A stretch of DNA of 40,557 nucleotides from a virus: the IMG/VR virus record IMGVR_UViG_3300012931_000039, positions 1 to 40,557 of that record; one strand, written 5' to 3'. The position numbers were made by a program, and so were the translations under genes. The first letter of the stretch is position 1. The number at the start of each line of letters is the position of its first letter. Under the pieces are notes generated by a model that was given only the letters and a program-made list of their open reading frames with translations, did not search any database and was not told the DNA's origin. Shown here piece by piece: positions 30,013-38,100 of the stretch.

Positions 30013-30363
30013 ATGAGCGAGAAGGCGCTCCACGTCTGCTACGCCAGCGACCTGCACCCCTACGAGTGCGGCGGGAAGTGCATCCACTGCCAGGCCAAGC
30101 GCCTGAAGGGCCACAATCCCCGGCGCTGTTGGCTCTGCTGGGATGGTGACCCTGACGGGATGCCCGGAGTTGCCGCGAGCCTCAAGTCGGCCCAACGAAT
30201 CCGCGAGCGCGAGATTGTCAAACGGGCGAAGGCCATCGTGGGCCTCCTACGTGACCTGCCCGACATCGCCGCGAAGGTGCGCATCCTGACGCTCGCGCTG
30301 GAACCGGCTGACCGTAAGGACCTGGCGTGGCGGTGGCAGAACCAGGAGGCTCCTCATGCCTGA
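30013..30363 (+). CDS. Cys-rich early protein (116 aa)
   Basis: Starts at ATG 30013 after GGGGGAGCC. The N-terminal ~50 residues carry seven cysteines (YECGGKCIHC, RRCWLCWDGD), enough for zinc sites. The rest is a helical Lys/Arg/Leu-rich domain (IVKRAKAIVGLLRDLPDIAA). No family recognised; nucleic-acid binding would fit its composition. Confidence 0.55.
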   Translation: MSEKALHVCYASDLHPYECGGKCIHCQAKRLKGHNPRRCWLCWDGDPDGMPGVAASLKSAQRIREREIVKRAKAIVGLLRDLPDIAAKVRILTLALEPADRKDLAWRWQNQEAPHA

Positions 30364-30391
30364 CCCCGGCGCGCGGGCGGCCTGGAGGTGA
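30356..30391 (+). CDS. Micro-ORF (11 codons) with strong ribosome binding site
   Basis: ATG 30356 follows AGGAGG at ideal spacing and overlaps the upstream stop; the peptide is MPDPGARAAWR. Its last codons contain the GGAGGTGA that serves the next gene at GTG 30396. It may be a coupling peptide rather than a functional product. Confidence 0.35.
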   Translation: MPDPGARAAWR

Positions 30392-30395
30392 AACC

Positions 30396-31370
30396 GTGAG
30401 CGGCGACACCCGATTCGGTGACGTGCTTCCCGAGGACGAAGCGACGGACCCCGCGCGCCCCGCGCCGGAAGAGCGCATCACGCGGCTGGCGAAAGACGCT
30501 GGACCCATAGGTAGTGCGGTATGCGTCCTGCGCGAAATCGTCAGCGGGGATCGCGGCGTTGTGATCCTACCGCGCGAGGCATCTGCCCTACTGCGCGAAT
30601 TGGAGCGCGGCGTCTCGCTGCCGGTGCCCGCGCCGGAGGAACGCACCACGCCGGACGAGCAGTTGGAAACGCTCGCCCTGGCCATCGTCCGCACGGTCAA
30701 GCAGTACGCGGCCTACGACGAGCGAGCTGTGGCGGCGATGGTGACATCGTGCGTCGAGCAGGCGTGCGAGGTCGTGACGGAGCGCGGCGTGGCGCTCCTC
30801 GCCGTCACACCGCCCGTCCGGCGCTGCGGTTCGTGCGGCGGGCCGCTCGTCTCACACACGCAGTGGATTTGCCGAGGGTGCAACCTCGTTGCCCAAGAGG
30901 GCGGCGGTGTGCTCATCGGCCCCGGCGGAAAGGGCATGGCCACGGGCGCGAATCAGGAGCAGGCTGGCGGTGGGAGTGATGCCCCTTTGCCTCGCACTAT
31001 TGATGCGAGCGACGCCAGCCCTGCCCCCAGCCTGTCGCCGGCCCCTGGCTGCGCGGCCTGTTCTGTGCGGGAAGCGGCCCAGCTCCTACATGATGAGAAC
31101 CCTAAGGCGTTCGGCATGTCAGCACTGTGCGCCGCGCTGGCCCAGCCCTGCGGAGCGCCCCAGCCGTCCGAGGCGGCGGCAGACCGTGAAGTCCAACTCG
31201 CACTGGCCTCTGAGCGCATGACGCCGGAATCGGAAGGTCGCTGGCCAAGCACGCCGGAAGGTCGGCGCGAATTGTTCCGGGCGGCCTTCGAGTCGGGTTG
31301 GGACTGGTCTCGGATTGCCCAATTCGGCGCCCTAGGCGGCGGGCCGCAGGAGGAGCGAGACCATGGGTGA
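30396..31370 (+). CDS. Large zinc-ribbon hypothetical protein (324 aa)
   Basis: GTG 30396 has GGAGGTGA five bases ahead. Two copies of an 'APEER(I/T)T' element (residues 23-29 and 79-85) each precede a helical segment. 'RRCGSCGGPLVSHTQWICRG' gives a C144/C147...C159/C162 zinc ribbon. A low-complexity Ala/Pro/Gly linker (170-220) and a C-terminal 'RELFRAAFESGWDWSRIAQF' domain follow. The mosaic look and internal repeat suggest assembly from smaller genes. No family recognised. Confidence 0.55.
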   Translation: MSGDTRFGDVLPEDEATDPARPAPEERITRLAKDAGPIGSAVCVLREIVSGDRGVVILPREASALLRELERGVSLPVPAPEERTTPDEQLETLALAIVRTVKQYAAYDERAVAAMVTSCVEQACEVVTERGVALLAVTPPVRRCGSCGGPLVSHTQWICRGCNLVAQEGGGVLIGPGGKGMATGANQEQAGGGSDAPLPRTIDASDASPAPSLSPAPGCAACSVREAAQLLHDENPKAFGMSALCAALAQPCGAPQPSEAAADREVQLALASERMTPESEGRWPSTPEGRRELFRAAFESGWDWSRIAQFGALGGGPQEERDHG

Positions 31371-31461
31371 TCGTTGCGCGTGGATGGCCCGGCACTGGTG
31401 GCTCGATCTCTGGGTGGTGCGCGTGGCGGTTATCCTACGCGCCCCGGAGACCCCTCGGTGA
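31363..31461 (+). CDS. Small Trp-rich peptide (32 aa)
   Basis: ATG 31363 overlaps the end of the zinc-ribbon gene by 8 nt and ends in a GTGA with the next small gene. It is preceded by AGGAGCGAG. The product is hydrophobic and Trp/Arg-rich (WMARHWWLDLWVVRVAVILR), possibly a short membrane-associated peptide. Confidence 0.4.
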   Translation: MGDRCAWMARHWWLDLWVVRVAVILRAPETPR

Positions 31462-31538
31462 CCGCCTGCTGGTGGGGCCTGCTGGCCGCGTACTCTTGGG
31501 GGCTCCCACGGGTGATCGACCGGGCGGAGCGCCAGTGA
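31458..31538 (+). CDS. Small hydrophobic peptide (26 aa)
   Basis: GTG 31458 (GTGA overlap) to TGA 31538, which overlaps the start of the methyltransferase. The product begins 'MTACWWGLLAAYSWGLP', half of a membrane span. With the previous gene it forms a pair of tiny coupled ORFs. It is real only if translation is confirmed. Confidence 0.35.
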   Translation: MTACWWGLLAAYSWGLPRVIDRAERQ

Positions 31539-32896
31539 GCCATGTCTACTACAACGACAATGAGCCGTTTGTCGCCCAGTGGTTGCGGAACCTGATCGCG
31601 GCGGGCCACCTGCCCGCTGGAGACGTGGATGAGCGGAGCATCACCGAAGTCCAACCCGACGACGTGCGCGGCTACACCCAATGCCACTTCTTCGCTGGCA
31701 TTGGCGGCTGGCCTCTCGCGCTCCAGCTCGCCGCTTGGGGCGACCGACCTATTTGGACCGGCTCCTGCCCCTGCCAACCCTTCTCCGCGGCGGGCAAAGG
31801 GCAAGCCGGCGCTGACGCACGGCATCTCTGGCCAGCGTGGTTTCGGCTCATCCGCGAGTGCCGCCCTGAGCGAGTCTTTGGCGAGCAGGTTGCAAACGCA
31901 ACTGGGCACGGCTGGCTCGACCTTGTGGCGACAGACCTGGAAGCGGAGGCGTACACCGTTGGGTCGGTTGAACTGGGCGCACACAGCGTCGGGGCTCCGC
32001 ACCAACGGCAACGGCTCTGGTTCGTGGCCGAGTCCCGATGCCCAGAACATGCGCCCTGGAGACTCACCCCGGACGCTGACGCCGGAACGCATGGCGAGCG
32101 GCAGGACCAAGCCAGCGGGAGCGAGCCTGCATCATGCGGCCCAACTGGCGACGTGGCCGACGCCGAACGCGATCCCCGAAACGCGGGGCGGATTGCAAAC
32201 GAGCCCCGAGGGCGCGATGAAGCGGCGAGCGGCGGGCCATGCGGTGAACCTGGACGATGCGGCCCAATTGACGGCCTGGACGACGCCGCAGGCCCACGAC
32301 GCGACGGCGCGGGGCAAGGGCCAGAAGCCGAAGCATGGGACGAAGCACGGGTGCGCCGACCTGAACGCGGACGCGGTTTTGGCTGGCTGGCCGAGCCCGA
32401 TGGCAGGAACCCCTGCGACGGAGCGGTACAACGAAGCGGGCAACACGGACAGCAGCCGCAAGACGGTGGACCTCGCCAGTTGGGCAACCCCGCGGCTGGA
32501 GGACGGGGAGAGCGCGGGGATGCGCCACGCCCGCCAGACGGCGGACACGCTCTCCGCGCAGGCGGGGCAGGATGTGGGGAGTTGGCCGAGCCCGAATACG
32601 CGGGACCATCACGCACAGGGGGCGACCCACAACCCGAAGGCGCAATCATCCTCGCTGGCGACCATCGCTCAAAAGAAAGCGCCTCCCCTTGGGATGCCTA
32701 TCTCTGGCTCCCCTGCCGCGACGGGAAAGCCCGCCCGATTCCTGCTGAACCCGCGCTTTTCCCTCTGGTTGATGGGCTACCCAACCGCGTGGGCCTCCTG
32801 CGGGGAGCGGGTAACGCGATCAACCCGCAGACGGCAGCGGCGTTTGTGAGGGCCTACATGGACTGTATCGACCGGGCGGACCGGGGGCCACGGTGA
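31535..32896 (+). CDS. DNA cytosine-C5 methyltransferase
   Basis: A 453-aa protein starting at GTG 31535 in a GTGA overlap. Motif I is FAGIGG (53-58), motif IV is 'GSCPCQPFSAAGKG' with catalytic Cys80, motif VI reads GEQVA in place of the usual ENV, and motif VIII is QRQRLWFV (157-164). The C-terminus has 'CRDGKARPIPAEPALF' and 'RVGLLRGAGNAINPQTAA' (motif X). Between about 170 and 390 lies an Ala/Gly/Arg/Asp-rich region with repeated 'ADAE/AEPE' elements in place of an ordinary target recognition domain. That stretch is also open in the +1 frame, which encodes its own conserved-looking motifs. Confidence 0.85.
   Translation: MSHVYYNDNEPFVAQWLRNLIAAGHLPAGDVDERSITEVQPDDVRGYTQCHFFAGIGGWPLALQLAAWGDRPIWTGSCPCQPFSAAGKGQAGADARHLWPAWFRLIRECRPERVFGEQVANATGHGWLDLVATDLEAEAYTVGSVELGAHSVGAPHQRQRLWFVAESRCPEHAPWRLTPDADAGTHGERQDQASGSEPASCGPTGDVADAERDPRNAGRIANEPRGRDEAASGGPCGEPGRCGPIDGLDDAAGPRRDGAGQGPEAEAWDEARVRRPERGRGFGWLAEPDGRNPCDGAVQRSGQHGQQPQDGGPRQLGNPAAGGRGERGDAPRPPDGGHALRAGGAGCGELAEPEYAGPSRTGGDPQPEGAIILAGDHRSKESASPWDAYLWLPCRDGKARPIPAEPALFPLVDGLPNRVGLLRGAGNAINPQTAAAFVRAYMDCIDRADRGPR
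31629..32849 (+). CDS. Overlapping +1-frame ORF nested in the cytosine methyltransferase gene
   Basis: A 406-codon frame lies wholly inside the methyltransferase gene, with ATG 31629 six bases after GGAG. It does not look like random shadow. It has repeated W-P/T/A/S-(T/S)-P units (SWPSPDAQ, TWPTPNAIP, AWTTPQAHD, GWPSPMAGTP, SWATPRL, SWPSPNTRD). The N-terminal part has 'DLFGPAPAPANPSPR' and 'GSTLWRQTWKRRRTPLGRL', and the C-terminus 'LNPRFSLWLMGYPTAW'. I have met the same motif set in phage proteins annotated as methyltransferase-related. The sequence alone suggests two proteins are selected from one stretch. Function unknown. Confidence 0.5.
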   Translation: MSGASPKSNPTTCAATPNATSSLALAAGLSRSSSPLGATDLFGPAPAPANPSPRRAKGKPALTHGISGQRGFGSSASAALSESLASRLQTQLGTAGSTLWRQTWKRRRTPLGRLNWAHTASGLRTNGNGSGSWPSPDAQNMRPGDSPRTLTPERMASGRTKPAGASLHHAAQLATWPTPNAIPETRGGLQTSPEGAMKRRAAGHAVNLDDAAQLTAWTTPQAHDATARGKGQKPKHGTKHGCADLNADAVLAGWPSPMAGTPATERYNEAGNTDSSRKTVDLASWATPRLEDGESAGMRHARQTADTLSAQAGQDVGSWPSPNTRDHHAQGATHNPKAQSSSLATIAQKKAPPLGMPISGSPAATGKPARFLLNPRFSLWLMGYPTAWASCGERVTRSTRRRQRRL

Positions 32897-33093
32897 TAGG
32901 CCGGACCTGGTTTCGGTTTCCCGAGGGGCCGCTTGCCGGATTCTGGTGTCGGCGTGGGAGGCCAACCCTCTATGTCTGGCGCGAGGATCGCCGCTGGCGT
33001 TGGGGCGATTGCGTCCACCGTTCGCGGGGAGGCTTTCTGACGATGGAAAGGGCCAAGCGCAGCGCCTTGTCGTGGTACGCGAGGCAACGGTGA
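32893..33093 (+). CDS. Small basic aromatic protein (66 aa)
   Basis: GTG 32893 overlaps the methyltransferase stop (GTGA), and the ORF ends overlapping the next micro-ORF. The product is Arg/Trp-rich (FWCRRGRPTLYVWREDRRWR). No family recognised. Confidence 0.5.
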   Translation: MIGRTWFRFPEGPLAGFWCRRGRPTLYVWREDRRWRWGDCVHRSRGGFLTMERAKRSALSWYARQR

Positions 33094-33143
33094 AGCGTTC
33101 CGCGCCCCGTCGCCGGACGCCGCTCCGCAGGAGGAGCAGATGA
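33090..33143 (+). CDS. Micro-ORF resembling the N-terminus of NinG/HNH proteins
   Basis: GTG 33090 starts a 17-codon ORF encoding MKRSAPRRRTPLRRRSR. This is close to the conserved basic start (MKR..L.R.TPLR..S) of many phage NinG or HNH recombination nucleases, but the ORF stops there. Both ends overlap neighbours (GTGA, ATGA). It may be the remnant of a deleted nuclease gene. Confidence 0.35.
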   Translation: MKRSAPRRRTPLRRRSR

Positions 33144-33256
33144 AAGACGTCTTGCTGGCTTGGCTGACCATCGCGCTCTTGGCCTGGGCGGTAGAGCGGT
33201 TGGACCGCTCGTTGACCCGCCGCGGCGGGCCGCGCGACCGCCCGGGATGGGACTGA
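33140..33256 (+). CDS. Small single-span membrane protein (38 aa)
   Basis: ATG 33140 (ATGA overlap; AGGAGGAG just upstream). 'VLLAWLTIALLAWAVERL' is one transmembrane helix near the N-terminus, followed by a basic Pro/Arg tail, giving an N-out or N-in small membrane protein. Its role is unknown; it is far from the lysis genes. Confidence 0.5.
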   Translation: MKDVLLAWLTIALLAWAVERLDRSLTRRGGPRDRPGWD

Positions 33257-33858
33257 CTCGGCGCCAGCGCCGCCGGGCGCAGCTGGTGCTACACCGTTAC
33301 CGGAAGGAGCATGGGGTGATCTACGTCACGACGTTCCAGCCGTACCAGGAGACCCAGCGGCCTGTGGCCTTACAGGCGTGGGCCTGGGTGGTCATCACGA
33401 ACGGCAGCCGGTCCCGGGTGCCGGACGGGTTCGGGCGGCTGGTGCCGCTGATCCCACTCGGGGACGATGCGGCCCGCACCGAGGCCGCCCTGGTGCTGCG
33501 CCGCCTGATCAGGGACTCAGCGCAGGACGTGGCGGAGAGCGGCCCCACGTCGGCCAGGCCAGACCAGCGACTCCGCCACGGCGGAGCGACCTGGAAGTAC
33601 GATGAGGACACCCACAAACTCATCGAGGAAATCCGCGTCAAGTGGCGTCAACAGTTCGCCACGCCCGATGACGTGGAGGAGCAGGAGCTGATCCGGGCGT
33701 TCTTCGCGGACACCCCGACGCTCAAGGGCGAGGACCAGGCCCGCCGGCTCGCTGCGGCGGGTGGCACCCGGAAGTTCGCCTCGGTTGAGGAGTACGAGCG
33801 GTTCTTGAACCCACCACTAGAGGGGGCCGGTGGGGCCGCCGCCGCGACGGGACCGTGA
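33247..33858 (+). CDS. Hypothetical protein (203 aa)
   Basis: Starts at ATG 33247, overlapping the previous gene by 10 nt; the N-terminus is basic (GLTRRQRRRAQLVLHRYRKE). A beta-rich middle (VALQAWAWVVITNGSRSRVP), then a helical region with 'YDEDTHKLIEEIRVKWRQQF' follow, and the end is Gly/Ala-rich. I do not recognise a family. It is the last sizeable gene of the rightward unit. Confidence 0.6.
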   Translation: MGLTRRQRRRAQLVLHRYRKEHGVIYVTTFQPYQETQRPVALQAWAWVVITNGSRSRVPDGFGRLVPLIPLGDDAARTEAALVLRRLIRDSAQDVAESGPTSARPDQRLRHGGATWKYDEDTHKLIEEIRVKWRQQFATPDDVEEQELIRAFFADTPTLKGEDQARRLAAAGGTRKFASVEEYERFLNPPLEGAGGAAAATGP

Positions 33859-33931
33859 CGCCCAGGCGGCAATCATCGCCACCGTGCTGATGGCGATGAT
33901 CCTCGCCGCCCTGCTGTCGGCGCTCTGGTAA
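33830..33931 (+). CDS. Small membrane peptide (33 aa)
   Basis: GTG 33830 with GAGGGGG just ahead, overlapping the previous gene by 29 nt and ending at TAA 33931. A short basic start (RRDRDAQ) precedes a single hydrophobic helix (AAIIATVLMAMILAALLSAL). Only 5 bp separate its stop from that of the convergent holin-like gene. It could be an accessory lysis or inhibitor peptide (speculative). Confidence 0.45.
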   Translation: MGPPPRRDRDAQAAIIATVLMAMILAALLSALW

Positions 33932-33936
33932 GCCAC

Positions 33937-34215
33937 TCAGTCCTGGGGTTTGAGCTTGGCGTACACCTCACGCAGTGTGAGGAACGCCAGCGTCGAGGCC
34001 GGGGCCTGGGCGAAGGCCTGCGGGTCCACCGTGACGCCCAGGTGTTGCGCCGCCCACGGTACCGCCAGGCTGATCCCCAGGGCGATCACCGGCTGCACGG
34101 GCTTGATGACGCGCAGGATCCGCTCGTCGGCCGCTCCGGTGGCTTTCTTGATCAGGCCGGTGAGCGCCACGGCGACCAATCCCGCCAGCGCGCCCAGGGG
34201 GTTCAGGTTGTCCAT
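33937..34215 (-). CDS. Holin-like small membrane protein
   Basis: A 92-aa protein starting at ATG 34215 after GGGAGGA, downstream of the endolysin. 'ALAGLVAVALTGLIKKATG' (9-27) and 'PVQPVIALGISLAVPWAAQH' (39-58) form two hydrophobic stretches separated by a charged linker, as in class II holins. The C-terminus is helical (LAFLTLREVYAKLKPQ). The call is based on size, membrane segments and the endolysin next door. Confidence 0.65.
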   Translation of the reverse strand: MDNLNPLGALAGLVAVALTGLIKKATGAADERILRVIKPVQPVIALGISLAVPWAAQHLGVTVDPQAFAQAPASTLAFLTLREVYAKLKPQD

Positions 34216-34230
34216 GAGAACGTCCTCCCG

Positions 34231-34656
34231 TTAGAAGGGGTTGACCGCATCGAACCAACCGGCCCTCGCCGGCCGAATCTTGACGTAGGCATCTTGGGCC
34301 ACGGCGGCCTGGAGCGAGGTGGTGCTGCTGCCCCCGCCGCTGGCGCCGATGGTGTAGGCTTGCCCGCCGATCACCGCGTAGACCATCTCCACGTGACTGG
34401 CCGCGGTGGCGCCCGCCGGTCGGTAGAAGACGAGCGTCCCGGGCGTCAAGTCGTGCGAGCGCCGGGGCACGAACCGCTGCCGCAACTCCTCGGCCGTCCA
34501 GTCACCGTCCCTCGGCAGCACGCCCGCGCTCTTGAGGATCTCGATCACCATGCCCGAGCAATCGAACCCGGCGACTGGGTCGTTGCCGCCCCACAGGTAG
34601 GGCTGAAAGAGCAGGCGTTCTGCTATCGCCAGGGCCAGTTCGAGCCGCGTCTTCAC
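34231..34656 (-). CDS. NlpC/P60-type endolysin
   Basis: A 141-aa peptidase starting at GTG 34656 in a GTGA overlap, with AAGGGGGAT ahead. 'YLWGGNDPVAGFDCSGMVIE' (20-39) contains catalytic C33, and 'ASHVEMVYAVIGGQAYTIGA' (86-105) contains H88, the Cys-His order of NlpC/P60 cell-wall amidohydrolases. Longer upstream extension in the same frame is antisense noise. It would cut peptidoglycan peptides at lysis together with the holin-like neighbour. No signal peptide is visible, so export would depend on the holin. Confidence 0.85.
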   Translation of the reverse strand: MKTRLELALAIAERLLFQPYLWGGNDPVAGFDCSGMVIEILKSAGVLPRDGDWTAEELRQRFVPRRSHDLTPGTLVFYRPAGATAASHVEMVYAVIGGQAYTIGASGGGSSTTSLQAAVAQDAYVKIRPARAGWFDAVNPF

Positions 34657-35189
34657 ATATCCCCCTTGGCAGTCTTGAGCGCATCCCGCAGTGAGGACAT
34701 CGCCGTGTCCAGCCGCAGTTCCAGGCGGTTCATCCTGCTCTCCAGCGCCGCCACTTGGGGATCGTAGCGGCCATAGAGCTGATCGGTCAGCTTGGAGCTG
34801 AGTCCGTTCAGATCTTCGCGCAGCCGAGCCACGCTGGCCAGCACACCTCTGAGACTGGCCGTCGCTTCGCCGAACTCCCGGCTGTCGCTCTCGCCGTGAT
34901 CCACCACCATGCGTAAGAGAGCATCGACACGCTGAGTGATCTCGCTGCGCAGCGCCTCGCGAGCGGCGTTCGCAGCGATCTCTATCCGCTCCAGCCGGCG
35001 CTCTGTGCGTAGCTGGAGCAGCCAGGTGACGAGCCCGAGCACGCCAAACGCGCCCAACGTATATTCCAGGTTGTTCGGCCCGATGCCCGGCGGCAGTTGC
35101 GCCAGAAGCCGGCCGCCGGGGATCGCCACGAGAGCCAAGATCGGCAGGCCAGCCGCTCGCCGCCAGAAGCGCCGCCACGGCTGGCTCAT
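34653..35189 (-). CDS. Membrane-anchored coiled-coil protein
   Basis: A 178-aa protein starting at ATG 35189 in an ATGA overlap with the giant tail gene. Two hydrophobic segments (AAGLPILALVAIPGGRLLAQ, about 12-31, and 'YTLGAFGVLGLVTWLLQL', about 43-60) precede a long heptad-like region (62-175) such as 'RRLERIEIAANAAREALR' and 'LRLDTAMSSLRDALKTAK'. The position beside the lysis genes suggests a holin-associated or spanin-like role; no lipobox is visible. Confidence 0.6.
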   Translation of the reverse strand: MSQPWRRFWRRAAGLPILALVAIPGGRLLAQLPPGIGPNNLEYTLGAFGVLGLVTWLLQLRTERRLERIEIAANAAREALRSEITQRVDALLRMVVDHGESDSREFGEATASLRGVLASVARLREDLNGLSSKLTDQLYGRYDPQVAALESRMNRLELRLDTAMSSLRDALKTAKGDM

Positions 35190-38100
35190 GTGGCAATCAG
35201 CCCATGCGCGCGGGCGCGGGCGAGCCAGTCGTTGAGTCGCGCCATGGTGCTGGCGGGATCGGTGGCGTCCGCCACGGCGGCGCCCTGCGCGCCGACCACT
35301 TGCGTCGTGTTGACCCGGTACACCTTCCCGCTGCTCACATCCACGTCGTCCGCGAACAGGTGCTTGGCGCTCGCCCCCACGGCGGTATAGGTCACCAGCC
35401 CGGCGTCGGAGATCGTCACGTCGAGCCGGTTGGAGGCGTCGTACCCGAAGGAGGGGTTCTTCCAGGGGAGCGCCGTGGTCCCCAGCGTGAGGAGGGCGGC
35501 ACTCTCTGGCACGATGGCGGTGGCCCCCAGCCGCATCTTGCCCGAGGACCCCGCAACACCGAAGGCCATCTCATCGTTCGCCGCAACGTATTGGATAAAC
35601 CCCTTCAGAGTCGGCGTGGTGTCATAGAAACCGACGAACGTATTCCCGCCCGCCGTCGCGCGGACCAGGGAGAGGGCCGCCCCATCGTTCGTGGCGGTGA
35701 GCGCCCCCAGGCTCAATGACCCCCAATTGTCGCTGGTGTTGAGTAGGTTGATGTTGCTGACGCTCGTGCCCTGCAAGCGCAATTCCCCCGCGACGTTGCC
35801 GAGCACCACCGCAAAGCCCGACGTGGCCTTGACCGTCGTCGCCGTGAGCGCGCCCATCGCAACGGCGTGACCCTGGAAGTCGGCGGCGCCTGTCGCGGCA
35901 ATCGTGAGACGGATGGTGGCGTTCGTTCCGAATTGCAGAGGTTGATTTGATAGCACTCCGAGGAAACCGGCGTATGCTGTTCCCCCGCTGAATAGGGCTC
36001 CGCCGGTGCTCCGATCCACGCCCCAGAACAGATCGCCCGAGTTGTTAACGAGTCGTCCGAAGGCGGCTTGCGTGCCAGTCACCGGCGACAGGTAAATCAG
36101 CCCGGTATTGGCATTGCTGCTACCCTGCACCAGGGCATTGACGCCTAGGCTGGTGCCCAAAATAGCCTGACTCGCAGCGATACTGGCGGCAAAGGTCGCA
36201 GTCTGGTCTGCATTCAGCGTCAGAGCTTCGACCAATCCCGCGCCGTTGGCGGTGCGGAAATGCAGTTGGGCGCCAGTCACATCCCCGGTATCGAGATAGA
36301 CGCTCCCCGCAATTCCGGCGCCACCCGCCCGCTCGTTGCCGATGAGTTGGAGGACCGCCCCGCGCGTGCTGCCGAACGCCCCACCACCAGAGAGCCGTAG
36401 CACGTTCGTGTCGGCACCATCACTCGTGGACGCAACAAGATCGAACGGATTGCTACCATAGACGAAAGAACCGCCCGACACCGTGAGCCCCGCCTGCGCG
36501 GTGAGGAGACCGGCGACGATCAAGGCGTCATCGGTCTTGAGGGTGTCGGCCGCACTGCGGTAGAGGTTGGTATCCACGGCGGCGACGCCGCCAGCGCCCC
36601 ACTCCATCTTGCCGCTGGCGTAGAGTTGGTACCGCTGCGTGGCGTCGCCGGTGACCCGAGTGCCCAGGACCACATCGGTGGCGAGGCCGCCCAGCAGGTT
36701 GTACTGGCCCTCCTGGAGGTCGCCGGGGACGACGTCGGCCGCGAGCACCGTGTCCCAGTCGGGGGCGCCGGCCGTGGCGCCGTCCCCCACCTGACGCCAG
36801 AACTTCCGGGTCGTGCTGACGTTGCCCGCCACCGCCGCCCAGGCGCCGGCCGTCCCGTAGAGCGTGTCCCCTTCGGCTGGGGGGCTGCCGGTCACTGTGG
36901 CGCCGCTAAACGATCCGCTCAAGGCGTCGTACTCTACGCCAGCCGGACTGCTGATCTCGGAGAGCATCAGGAGCGACCCACTGCCGCCCAGCACACCCAG
37001 GAAGTGGAGGTGCGCCTTCAGGTCCCAATTGGCGTCCAGTTGGGCGGCGAACGAGATGCTGTCAATCTGGTTGTGCTTCTGCCCCACGCTGTAGGTTTTG
37101 ACGCCCACCTGCGTCCAGTTGGTACTCGCCGGACCGTCGTTCTTCCAGAGGGTCAACTCCATCAGGGTGCCGGCCAAACTCTGGGAATTGACCATGTAAG
37201 AGACGGTAAAGGTCGTCTCGATCGGCGTAGCATCTTCCAGGTTCGAGAAGGCTTCCTCCCCCTCACTATCCAAGAGCACGACGCTCTCCGCGCCGTTCAA
37301 GGAGGCGGCCCAGCCGTCTTTGACGTGGGTCGTGGTGAGCCCGGCGAACCCCCCGCCGGCCACGAAGCTGATCCGCTGTTTCCCCAGGTCGATGGATTCG
37401 GCGCCAGCCCCAGCCGCCTCCTCGTAGGCCAAGACCGACACGTAGGCCGTTTCGCCGTCCGAGATGGCAAGCAGCGTGCCACTCACCGCGACGCCCGCCT
37501 CATCGGTATCCAGGGCCGTCTCGGCGCGCACCGCCGCCGCGTCGGGGAAGACGCTGCTGTCGTCGGGATCGGTATCGACCGCGGCGGCGATCTTTACCGA
37601 GCCGCCGCCCCGCGTCATGACCGTCGCCCGCACGGCGCCCGAGGGATCCTGAAACAGCTGGACCGTGCTCACGGTGGGGATGCTACACGCCTTGAGTAGG
37701 CCGGGCATGACGCTGACCACGGCCGTGTAGGCACTCGCCGTCGCCCCCGGCCGCACATGCCGCGCCCGCAGGTAGCGCAGCTTCCCATCCACCGGGGCCG
37801 ACGTCTCCCAGCGGGTGAGGCCGCTCACCGCCGTGGGTACCGTCTGCTGGAGCGTATAGGCCCCCGGGATGCCCGAGCCGACCGCGGTTTCCACCGCCAT
37901 CTCGACTTCGATGGCCGAGGGGACCACCGCCCCCTGGATACAGAGCCCGATCGTCGAGTGCCAGGAGAAGATGGTCTCCGGGCTACCGAGGCCACAGAAG
38001 GCCGACGCGCCGTAGGGCGCGGGGAGCGTGGGCACCGCTCCGGGCACGGTGAACGACATTTCGGTCGTTGTGCTCACGCCGTGGAACGGCGCGTCTTCGG

